From positions 1 to 5,741 of the forward strand of contig JABMRL010000059.1 of assembly GCA_013202615.1 (NCBI GenBank): 5,741 nt of DNA, given 5' to 3'. The notes beneath the pieces were generated by a model, which worked only from the letters and a program-made list of their open reading frames with translations, searched no databases and was not told where the DNA came from. This stretch comes from Dehalococcoidia bacterium. GTDB lineage: Bacteria > Chloroflexota > Dehalococcoidia > Dehalococcoidales > RBG-16-60-22. Position 1 is the stretch's first letter, and the number at the start of each line of letters is the position of its first letter. A program made the translations under genes and the position numbers. Below are positions 1 through 4,939 of the stretch, one piece after another.

Positions 1-50
1 CGATCTCCACCGTGACAGGGTGGCATGTTAGACCGCTACACCACGGGGCC
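1..50 (-). tRNA. tRNA-Asp (anticodon GUC), partial
   Basis: Read on the minus strand, the sequence starts with the acceptor strand GGCCCCG, followed by T8, G9, a D-arm (GTGT paired with ACAT around a loop with AGCGG) and an anticodon arm CCACC/GGTGG. The arm closes a seven-base loop CTGTCAC, so the anticodon is GTC, reading Asp codons. The variable region begins (AGATCG) and the window then ends, so the T-arm, the 3' acceptor strand and any encoded CCA are missing. The gene points away from rpsF. A weak GATAAT -10 candidate lies on the minus strand at 86-81, but I could not pair it with a convincing -35. Confidence 0.95.
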
Positions 51-95
51 CTCTGATAACAAAAAGGACGGTACAGATGCATTATCCCTCTGTGC

Positions 96-125
96 TTAAC
101 TGGAGTGTAACAAAGGTGGTATACT
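96..125 (+). promoter_or_regulatory. candidate upstream promoter for rpsF operon
   Basis: An extended -10 element, TGG followed by TATACT (120-125), is preceded by TTAACT (96-101) with an 18-base spacer. The -10 is good (5 of 6) and the -35 is mediocre (4 of 6). Transcription from here would give rpsF a leader of roughly 120 bases, unlike the stronger proximal promoter at 196-224. A third TGG-TAAAAT box (169-177) lies between them without a clear -35. Confidence 0.4.
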
Positions 126-195
126 ATGTCAAGCTTGTCCTTCGGGTAGTGATAAGTGACAGAGAGTATGGTAAAATGTCTGGTTTGGTAATGCA

Positions 196-224
196 TTGTC
201 GACATCTGCCGTTTGTGGTATAAT
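196..224 (+). promoter_or_regulatory. sigma70-type promoter for rpsF-ssb-rpsR
   Basis: A perfect TATAAT (219-224) is preceded by the extended -10 dinucleotide (TGG at 216-218). A TTGTCG -35 box (196-201) lies exactly 17 bases upstream. The predicted start point near 231 leaves only about 20 bases of leader before the rpsF ATG, so a long structured ribosomal-protein leader is not possible on transcripts from this promoter. Confidence 0.7.
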
Positions 225-251
225 GGTCGAGAAAATTCACTGGATTGAAAA

Positions 252-596
252 ATGACGATAAGCAAGAATAAGAAAGAAGAAACAAAAACAGAAGCAGAAG
301 TAGAACAGTTACAGGACTATGAGCTGGTATTAGTGGTCAGTCCTGAAGTTAATGAGGACGCTTTTGAAACCACGCTCAAAAATGTAAGCCAGTTCATTAC
401 CGGTAAAGGTGGGGTCATATCCGAGGAAGAGCGGTGGGGTAAGCGAAAGCTGGCCTATCCAATTAAACGTAGCCTGGAGGGCAATTACGTGCTGACGCGA
501 TGCAAGATGAGCCCCAATTGGGCTAAAGAATTGGACGCGAACCTTAATATATCGGAAAACGTTTTACGGCACCTGTTGTTAAAGGTTGGTGGTTAA
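252..596 (+). CDS. rpsF: 30S ribosomal protein S6
   Basis: S6 is a platform protein of the 30S subunit that binds 16S rRNA as a heterodimer with S18. The family core starts at YELVLVVSPEV (residues 23-33) and continues through the conserved segment WGKRKLAYPIKR (62-73), then EGNYV (76-80), consistent with the ferredoxin-like S6 fold. The protein has 114 residues. The core begins about 20 residues later than in many S6 proteins, which start two to four residues before YE. The extra N-terminus (MTISKNKKEETK and onward) is Lys/Glu-rich and probably disordered. The ATG at 252 has only a weak Shine-Dalgarno (TGGA, 241-244), and I see no better in-frame start closer to the core. It is the first gene of the rpsF-ssb-rpsR set, 59 bases before ssb. 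Family identity is certain; the exact start is less so. Confidence 0.96.
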   Translation: MTISKNKKEETKTEAEVEQLQDYELVLVVSPEVNEDAFETTLKNVSQFITGKGGVISEEERWGKRKLAYPIKRSLEGNYVLTRCKMSPNWAKELDANLNISENVLRHLLLKVGG

Positions 597-622
597 ACCG
601 GGAGGTTACCCTGACATCTCTG

Positions 623-651
623 TAAAAGAGCGAGGGTAAAAGGAGCGAGGG
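623..651 (+). repeat. tandem 14/15-base repeat carrying the ssb ribosome binding site
   Basis: TAAAAGAGCGAGGG (623-636) is followed directly by TAAAAGGAGCGAGGG (637-651), differing by one inserted G. The insertion makes a proper AGGAG (641-645), ten bases before the ssb ATG. The second copy therefore appears to be the working ribosome binding site and the first a near-copy. Confidence 0.8.
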
Positions 652-655
652 AGCC

Positions 656-1123
656 ATGCCAAGTCTTAACAAAGTGACCATAATCGGGAATGTCGGCGGG
701 GAACCGGAAATGCGGTTCACTCCAAATGGAAAGCCCGTAACCTCATTTAGTGTGGCTACAAACTGGGCGTCTACTACCCCAGAAGGAGAGCGCAGGCAGG
801 AAACGGAGTGGTTCAGCGTGGTAACCTGGAATAAGCTTGCCGAACAGTGCAACCAGTTCCTGGCCAAAGGGCGGCTGGTTTATGCTGAAGGCAGGTTGCA
901 TACTCGTACCTGGGAGGGGCAGGATGGACAGCAGCATTCGAAGGCTGAGGTAATTGCCAACAAGGTGATATTCCTTGACCGTAGAGGGACATCACCACTT
1001 CCCGAGGAAAAACTGGAGGAAGGGGTTGGTACTGGTGGCAAGTTGGAGGAAGAGGTTGGTACCGGTGGCAAGCTCGAGGAAGGTGATAGTGCGGAACTGG
1101 AACCCGATGATGTTCCATTTTAG
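656..1123 (+). CDS. ssb: single-stranded DNA-binding protein SSB
   Basis: SSB coats single-stranded DNA during replication, recombination and repair. Residues 1-110 form the OB fold: it opens with SLNKVTIIGNVGGEPEMRFTP (3-23), contains the aromatic strand EWFSVVTW (51-58), and continues with the GRLVYAEGRLHTRTWEGQDG region (72-91). The C-terminus DDVPF (151-155) is the acidic tip that recruits partner proteins such as RecO, PriA and Exo I in well-studied bacteria. The linker is short and unusual: it contains a tandem ten-residue repeat (KLEEGVGTGG, KLEEEVGTGG, then KLEEG; residues 119-143) rather than the usual Gly/Gln/Pro-rich low-complexity sequence. Length (155 residues) is normal. The ATG at 656 has AGGAG (641-645) ten bases upstream. 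The gene lies between the S6 and S18 genes, the standard context. Confidence 0.97.
   Translation: MPSLNKVTIIGNVGGEPEMRFTPNGKPVTSFSVATNWASTTPEGERRQETEWFSVVTWNKLAEQCNQFLAKGRLVYAEGRLHTRTWEGQDGQQHSKAEVIANKVIFLDRRGTSPLPEEKLEEGVGTGGKLEEEVGTGGKLEEGDSAELEPDDVPF
1010..1084 (+). repeat. 30-bp in-frame tandem repeat in the SSB linker
   Basis: Two full 30-base units (1010-1039 and 1040-1069) and a half unit (1070-1084) encode KLEE(G/E)VGTGG twice and then KLEEG. The unit is a whole number of codons (ten), so changes in copy number would keep the reading frame and the DDVPF tip. The copies differ at a few bases (for example ACT versus ACC, CTG/TTG/CTC), so they are not brand-new duplications. Confidence 0.9.
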
Positions 1124-1152
1124 ATATTTAATGAAAGTTGAAAGGGTTGTGA

Positions 1153-1443
1153 ATGGTAGAAGCGAGGGAAGCACCAAGGACTAGGAAGTGGACCAAGCCG
1201 AGATATGTACCTAAGCGCAAGGTATGTGCGTTTTGCGTGGACAAATCGCAGGTCATAGATTATAAGAATTCGGGGAGATTGCTCCACTTCATTACCGATA
1301 GGGGAAAAATCGCGCCGCGTCGGAGAAGCGGTACCTGTGCTAAGCATCAGCGCCTTCTGGCCAGGGAAATTAAAAGAGCCCGTCACTTGGCTCTGTTACC
1401 GCAGTCACCGGTTCATATGTATGAGCCGGATACATTCGGTTAA
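1153..1443 (+). CDS. rpsR: 30S ribosomal protein S18
   Basis: S18 partners S6 on the 30S platform. The family hallmark [20 protein letters not shown] (residues 54-73) is followed by [10 protein letters not shown] (74-83). CAFC (25-28) and CAKH (62-65) together give a CxxC...CxxH set, the pattern expected of the zinc-binding (C+) form of S18; metal binding is inferred from these residues, not shown. The protein has 96 residues, with a basic N-terminal tail of about 20 residues and a short C-terminal extension ([12 protein letters not shown]). The codon just before the ATG is an in-frame TGA, so the start is fixed at 1153; AAGGG (1142-1146) lies six bases upstream. It is 29 bases after ssb, in one operon with rpsF. 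Confidence 0.97.
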   Translation: MVEAREAPRTRKWTKPRYVPKRKVCAFCVDKSQVIDYKNSGRLLHFITDRGKIAPRRRSGTCAKHQRLLAREIKRARHLALLPQSPVHMYEPDTFG

Positions 1444-1530
1444 CTGGTAGCGACGGTGAGCAGCGACCTTTCCCCTTAAATTCCCGGAAGAAAAAGAGAA
1501 AAAGGTTATTACTTATTGCGGTGAACTGAA

Positions 1531-1671
1531 ATGCCAAAAAGAACATATCAACCGAAGAGCATTCCGAGGAAGAGAGAGCACGGTTTCCGAGCGCGGATGA
1601 GCACACGGGGCGGACGCGCCGTTTTGAAAGCAAGGCGATTGAAAGGTCGCCAGAGATTAACGGTCGTTTGA
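1531..1671 (+). CDS. rpmH: 50S ribosomal protein L34
   Basis: This short gene of 46 codons translates to [20 protein letters not shown], followed by [20 protein letters not shown] and QRLTVV. It matches L34 along its whole length: KRTYQPK at the start, the HGFRARM(S/K)T(R/K)GGR core, and LKARRxKGR near the end. L34 is a small, very basic protein of the 50S subunit that sits in 23S rRNA domain I near the exit-tunnel side. GGTGA (1521-1525) precedes the ATG by five bases. It begins 87 bases after rpsR, in a stretch that shows no clear terminator or strong promoter. It lies directly upstream of rnpA, the near-universal rpmH-rnpA pairing. The stop TGA is 34 bases before the rnpA start. Confidence 0.97.
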   Translation: MPKRTYQPKSIPRKREHGFRARMSTRGGRAVLKARRLKGRQRLTVV

Positions 1672-1705
1672 TACGTGGTAGCTGGTTATACAGGGGGCGT
1701 GTGAA

Positions 1706-2068
1706 GTGAGGGGTGAGCAGTATCTGAAGAAACCAGCGCAGTATGCGCTGGTCTATAATAAAGGCAGGTCGTGGAAGAATAACTTACTGGTGATGAAGGC
1801 ACTGTCTAACGGACTTGTACTTTCCAGATATGGTTTTTCGGTGGGCCGTCGGGTAGGCGAGGCAGTCATGAGAAATAGGGTGAAACGTTTGCTCCGTGAA
1901 ATTCTGCGGTCTACCTCTCTGCAAACAGGGTGGGATATTATCTTTATTGCCCGTTCATATACGGCTGGTGTTAGTTATGCTGAACTCGCGGCAGCAGTTG
2001 AGGATTTGCTGTCTCGAGCCGGCTTGCTGGTTGAGAATTATGAAAAAATTGGCCTTGGGCCTAATTAG
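1706..2068 (+). CDS. rnpA: ribonuclease P protein component
   Basis: RnpA is the protein subunit of RNase P, which helps the catalytic RNA bind the 5' leader of precursor tRNAs. The signature runs from YGFSVGRRVGEAVMRNRVKR (residues 42-61) into LLREILR (62-68). It includes the RNR motif (R56-N57-R58) with K60, R61 and R64, which contact the P RNA. The N-terminus keeps the family pattern L-K-K...Y..VY..GRSW (7-23). Length is 120 residues, typical. The start is a GTG at 1706, supported by AGGGGG (1692-1697) eight bases upstream. The C-terminal end overlaps the start of yidD by 29 bases in a different frame, which suggests coupled translation. Confidence 0.97.
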   Translation: MRGEQYLKKPAQYALVYNKGRSWKNNLLVMKALSNGLVLSRYGFSVGRRVGEAVMRNRVKRLLREILRSTSLQTGWDIIFIARSYTAGVSYAELAAAVEDLLSRAGLLVENYEKIGLGPN

Positions 2069-2249
2069 GCTTTATCAGATAACCCTGTCCCAGGTCACGT
2101 TGCATTCCTGCCGATTCGCCCCCACCTGTTCTCGGTACACCAGTGAGGCGATTACCAGATATGGTCTGATTAAGGGAATCTGGCTGGGAGTGAGACGTCT
2201 CAGTCGCTGCCATCCCTTGCATGAGGGGGGCTATGACCCGGTGCCGTGA
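2040..2249 (+). CDS. yidD: membrane protein insertion efficiency factor YidD
   Basis: YidD is a small membrane-associated protein that assists YidC/Sec-dependent insertion of inner-membrane proteins, known mainly from E. coli. The 69-residue product has an amphipathic N-terminal helix (KKLALGLIRLYQITLS, 2-17). The family signature follows: SCRFAPTCSRYTSEAITRYG (23-42), then RRLSRCHPLHEGGYDPVP (52-69), with Cys24, Cys30 and Cys57 conserved. The open frame extends further upstream, but that part overlaps rnpA and does not resemble the family; the ATG at 2040 gives the normal start and has GGTTGAG (2029-2035) just before it. It lies inside the classical rpmH-rnpA-yidD-yidC order, except that a propeller gene separates it from yidC. 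Confidence 0.95.
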   Translation: MKKLALGLIRLYQITLSQVTLHSCRFAPTCSRYTSEAITRYGLIKGIWLGVRRLSRCHPLHEGGYDPVP

Positions 2250-2306
2250 ATACGGGGATGGTCAATCCTTTATATATTATGAAGCAAGGCTAGGAGTAGG
2301 AAGCAA

Positions 2307-3440
2307 TTGTTGCAAAAGCGAACGATAGGTAAGGTGCTGATTCTGGCAGTGTTGCTCCTGGCGTTAGCCAGTGGGCTGGCCATACCTTCATGCCGGCCGG
2401 CTCAGGGTATACCGAGAGGCTGGTCGGGAGTTTCCGTTACTGATGGGGCTCTCTTTCTGGGTTCGATGGGTGGCAAACTGGTCGCCATTGACAAATCCAC
2501 CCAGGAGCGCCTCTGGCCGGATGTTCCGTTTAAGCAAAAGCAGTCAAGTAGTCTCTTCAGCTGTACACAGGGAGCGACAGCGGTAGCCATTTACGGAACA
2601 CCAGCGGTGACGGCGGAACTGGTCTATATAACCGGCTATAACGGTAAGATGTATGCCATAAACAGGGAGACGGGCGCCTCGCGCTGGGTCTACCCGCGGG
2701 AGGATGAGCTCGAACCGATTGTGGGCGGGCCAGTGGCCGCAGGGGGTAAAGTCTATTTCGGCGGTTCCGACGGCAGGCTTTACGCGCTCGATGCGGCAAC
2801 CGGAGATAAAGTCTGGATATTTGAATCCGAGGGGAAAATCTGGGGGACGCCGGCGGTTAATGGCGATACGGTTTATGTAGGCTCCTTTGATAACAAGCTG
2901 TATGCGCTGAACGTGGCTGACGGCAGTCTGAAATGGGAGTTTAAAACGGAGGGGGCAATTGTCGCTACCCCGCTGGTATACGACGGGACGGTTTATTTCG
3001 GCTCTTTCGACCGGTATCTGTATGCCCTGAGTGAGATTGACGGCAGTCTGCGCTGGAAATATCAGGCCGACAACTGGTTCTGGTCACGTCCGCTGGCCGA
3101 TGATGGCATTATCTATGCCGGTTCAGTGGACGGCAAGGTGCATGCCTTGAAGGCTGAGAACGGTGAAAAAATGGTCGTCTTTGACATGGAAAGCCCGGTA
3201 AGTTCTTCTCCGATTTTGGCTGCTGGCAGCGTAATCGTGGCGGTAGAGGCAGGGCAGGTGTATTCTCTGGAGGCCAGTACCGGGCAGAAAAAACTGCTGG
3301 TTAACCTGGAGGAGGAGATTTTCGCGCCCCTGGCCGCCGGCGATGGCGTTATCTATATTCATAGCGCCGATGATGTTCTCTACGCGGTGGATGCTTTTTC
3401 CGGAGCCACGCAGTGGAGCCTTGAATTGGAGAGCGAGTGA
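2307..3440 (+). CDS. secreted PQQ/BamB-like beta-propeller protein (probable lipoprotein)
   Basis: An exported propeller of 377 residues. A signal segment (KRTIGK, then VLILAVLLLALASGLA, about 4-25) ends at IPSC (26-29), a loose lipobox with Cys29 as possible lipidation site. Eight PQQ-type repeats follow, each of the form GKxYALxxxTGxxxW, at residues 56-70, 113-127, 156-170, 196-210, 236-250, 276-290, 316-330 and 356-370. The last six are exactly 40 residues apart; an insertion with Cys86 lies between the first two. Eight repeats fit one closed eight-bladed ring. The family includes BamB, an outer-membrane assembly scaffold, and PQQ-dependent dehydrogenases; I see no domain beyond the propeller, so a binding or scaffold role is likelier than catalysis. 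The start is one of two adjacent TTG codons (2307 or 2310), behind AGGAG (2292-2296) and AGGAAG (2298-2303). It ends 11 bases before yidC. The specific partner is unknown. Confidence 0.85.
   Translation: MLQKRTIGKVLILAVLLLALASGLAIPSCRPAQGIPRGWSGVSVTDGALFLGSMGGKLVAIDKSTQERLWPDVPFKQKQSSSLFSCTQGATAVAIYGTPAVTAELVYITGYNGKMYAINRETGASRWVYPREDELEPIVGGPVAAGGKVYFGGSDGRLYALDAATGDKVWIFESEGKIWGTPAVNGDTVYVGSFDNKLYALNVADGSLKWEFKTEGAIVATPLVYDGTVYFGSFDRYLYALSEIDGSLRWKYQADNWFWSRPLADDGIIYAGSVDGKVHALKAENGEKMVVFDMESPVSSSPILAAGSVIVAVEAGQVYSLEASTGQKKLLVNLEEEIFAPLAAGDGVIYIHSADDVLYAVDAFSGATQWSLELESE
2772..3416 (+). repeat. 120-bp periodic repeat encoding propeller blades
   Basis: Six PQQ motifs lie at an exact 120-base period from 2772. 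The period is visible in DNA as well as protein: GACGGCAGTCTG recurs in neighbouring blades (around 2919 and 3039), each followed by a TGG codon (AAATGGGAG versus CGCTGGAAA). The TACGCGCTCGATG/TATGCGCTGAACG type segments also recur. Blades have diverged clearly, more in the last three. Confidence 0.75.
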
Positions 3441-3451
3441 GGTAGGTTATT

Positions 3452-4393
3452 TTGGTTGGCGAAATCTGGGATTTAATTATACTGTCGCCGATGATAAACG
3501 TCCTTATCGTCGTGTCCGGCTTTTTATTCAGTAACTTTGGGCTGTCGATAATTGTATTGACCATCATTGTACGCGGGATAACGATGCCGCTTACCCTCAA
3601 GCAAACCAGGTCGACCAAGGCGCTGCAGGACTTGCAGCCGAAGATGGCCGAGTTGCAGCAGAAACATGGCAAGGACAAGCAGAAGCTGGCACAGGAGCAG
3701 ATGCGGATGTATAAAGAGTCCGGCGTCAATCCCGCCGGCTGTCTGCTGCCCATGCTCGTCCAGCTACCTGTCTGGATAGCCCTATTCCAGTCTATAATCC
3801 GCGTGCTGGCGGTTATCCCCGAAGATTTCCTGAAGCTTTCCGGACATCTGTACACATCGTGGCCGCAGGTGTTTTCTCTGGTGCCACTGAACAGCCGCTT
3901 CCTGTGGCTGGACTTGGCAGTGCCGGATAGATATCTGATGCTGCCGATTCTGGTGGGGGGAACGATGTGGCTGTCGCAGAAAATGGTTACGCCGCGAACG
4001 GGCGACCCCAAGCAGCAGGCGCAGAGCCGGATGATGTTGTGGATGATGCCAATGATGTTCGCCTTCATCACCATGCAGTTTCCGAGTGGGCTGGCACTCT
4101 ACTGGGTGGTTTCAAATGTCATCCAGATCGGCATGCAGTACTTCATGACAGGCGGATGGGGTGGACTGTCCACTCAGGCGGCAGACAAACCGGCGGGGCG
4201 GGATAAGAAGTACATAAAACGCATTACCAGGGTGGAGGAAAAGGCGGCTGATTACGAAGCATCCGAGTCTGATATTGGAGCCGACGTTAGTGCGGACATC
4301 GGTGGAGCCAAGGGAGGCGCATCGTCTGACAGGTATCAAGCGGGCCTGAGAGCGATGAAGCGCCATTCGAAGAAGAGCAAACGCCCGAAGTAG
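3452..4393 (+). CDS. yidC: YidC/Oxa1 family membrane protein insertase
   Basis: YidC inserts and folds membrane proteins, alone or with SecYEG. This is the short form of monoderm bacteria: 313 residues with no periplasmic P1 domain. It has five predicted membrane segments, near residues 15-40, 96-117, 160-176, 194-210 and 212-231. Arg41 (LTIIVRGITMPL) matches the conserved arginine of the hydrophilic groove. A basic, charged helical hairpin loop (47-90) comes next, then the family hallmark GVNPAGCLLPMLVQLPVWIA (91-110) and FPSGLALYWVVSNVIQ (210-225). The C-terminal tail (250-313) ends in RAMKRHSKKSKRPK, probably ribosome-binding. There is no separate cleavable signal before the first segment. 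The start is TTG at 3452 with GAGGTAGG (3439-3446) five bases upstream; an ATG at 3491 lacks a binding site. It is 11 bases from each neighbour, strongly suggesting co-translation. Confidence 0.96.
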   Translation: MVGEIWDLIILSPMINVLIVVSGFLFSNFGLSIIVLTIIVRGITMPLTLKQTRSTKALQDLQPKMAELQQKHGKDKQKLAQEQMRMYKESGVNPAGCLLPMLVQLPVWIALFQSIIRVLAVIPEDFLKLSGHLYTSWPQVFSLVPLNSRFLWLDLAVPDRYLMLPILVGGTMWLSQKMVTPRTGDPKQQAQSRMMLWMMPMMFAFITMQFPSGLALYWVVSNVIQIGMQYFMTGGWGGLSTQAADKPAGRDKKYIKRITRVEEKAADYEASESDIGADVSADIGGAKGGASSDRYQAGLRAMKRHSKKSKRPK

Positions 4394-4404
4394 AGGTAAT
4401 CATA

Positions 4405-4908
4405 ATGAACGAAGACGAACACGAAGTCGCTGAGGCAGCACAAACCACCCTGGAGAACCTGCTTGACCTGATGGGGATTCCGGCTTCGGTGAATCCGGTG
4501 CACGAAGTGCTGGTGGAAAGCAAGGCCGAGGTACCAAGCTCAATAACACTTAATGTGGAAGGTGATGACCTGGGCATCCTCATCGGCCGGAGAGGGCAGA
4601 CTTTATCCTGTCTCCAGTATGTGGTACGGATTATCGTCGGTCATCAGAAGAACGTATGGCTGCCCATTGTCATCGATGTTGAAGGCTATAAGCAGCGCCG
4701 CTGCAATGCGTTACAGACCATGGCCTTGAGAATTGCCGACCAGGTGACGCAGAAGAGAGAGCCGTTTGCTCTGGAGCCAATGCCCGCTTTTGACCGGCGG
4801 GTCATCCATATGACGCTTGCGGACCATCCGGAGGTAATCACCGAGAGCAGCGGGGAAGACGAAGCACGACGGGTGGTCATTGTGCCGAAAGTACTGCCGT
4901 CAAATTGA
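4405..4908 (+). CDS. jag: KH-R3H RNA-binding protein (Jag/KhpB), short form
   Basis: Jag/KhpB is an RNA-binding protein that, in Firmicutes, works with KhpA in control of cell elongation and sporulation-linked expression. The KH domain (about 45-93) carries I60-GRRG-QTL (61-67), the GxxG loop. The C-terminal R3H domain (about 98-162) has LEPMPAFDRRVIH (123-135), with the R131xxxH135 signature, and the EDEARRVVIVPK end. The product is 167 residues, against about 200 or more for many Jag proteins: the separate N-terminal Jag_N domain is missing, leaving only a short helix (EAAQTTLENLLDLMG) that belongs to the KH unit. ATG at 4405 follows GAGGT (4393-4397) that overlaps the yidC stop. It is the last gene of this operon; the ileS promoter overlaps its stop codon. 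Confidence 0.94.
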   Translation: MNEDEHEVAEAAQTTLENLLDLMGIPASVNPVHEVLVESKAEVPSSITLNVEGDDLGILIGRRGQTLSCLQYVVRIIVGHQKNVWLPIVIDVEGYKQRRCNALQTMALRIADQVTQKREPFALEPMPAFDRRVIHMTLADHPEVITESSGEDEARRVVIVPKVLPSN

Positions 4909-4933
4909 CTTGCCTCTGCAAGTGTGCTAACCT
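4905..4933 (+). promoter_or_regulatory. promoter of the T-box-ileS transcript
   Basis: TTGACT (4905-4910, 5 of 6) overlaps the jag stop codon. A 17-base spacer follows, then TGC and TAACCT (4928-4933), an extended -10 with the key T, A and final T. The predicted start near 4940 falls just before the first pairing strand of T-box stem I (4945), which supports it. Confidence 0.6.
4908..4923. other. 6-bp perfect inverted repeat in the ileS promoter spacer
   Basis: ACTTGC (4908-4913) and GCAAGT (4918-4923) form a perfect inverted repeat around CTCT. It is not followed by a T run, so it is a poor terminator for jag. Its place between -35 and -10 would fit an operator, but six base pairs is little evidence. 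Confidence 0.35.
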
Positions 4934-4939
4934 TTAGCC

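Noticed and set aside
595..608. AACC-GGGA-GGTT hairpin after rpsF
   Set aside because: Only four base pairs and no T run; not a terminator and too weak to claim as a regulatory structure.
975..1184. A 69-codon plus-strand frame across the end of ssb and start of rpsR
   Set aside because: It is out of frame with two certain genes and shows only repeats derived from the ssb linker.
1444..1530. Terminator or promoter between rpsR and rpmH
   Set aside because: No stem followed by T run is visible, and the AT-rich stretch before rpmH lacks a convincing -35/-10 pair. A GCGAC direct repeat there is too short to interpret.
1896..2039. Longer yidD starting at 1896
   Set aside because: The added 48 residues overlap rnpA out of frame and do not resemble YidD, whereas ATG 2040 gives the normal family N-terminus with a ribosome binding site.
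2250..2306. AT-rich TATATATTAT segment as a promoter for the propeller gene
   Set aside because: A -10-like TATATT is present but no acceptable -35 lies 16-18 bases upstream; the gene is more simply part of the operon.
3349..4074. A 241-codon open frame on the minus strand inside yidC and the propeller end
   Set aside because: It is antisense to a certain yidC, has no recognisable family motifs and reads as low-complexity Ser/Arg/Ile-rich sequence typical of shadow frames.
4908..4923. Intrinsic terminator of jag
   Set aside because: The ACTTGC/GCAAGT stem is short and followed by GTGCTAACC instead of a T tract, so I list it only as an inverted repeat.
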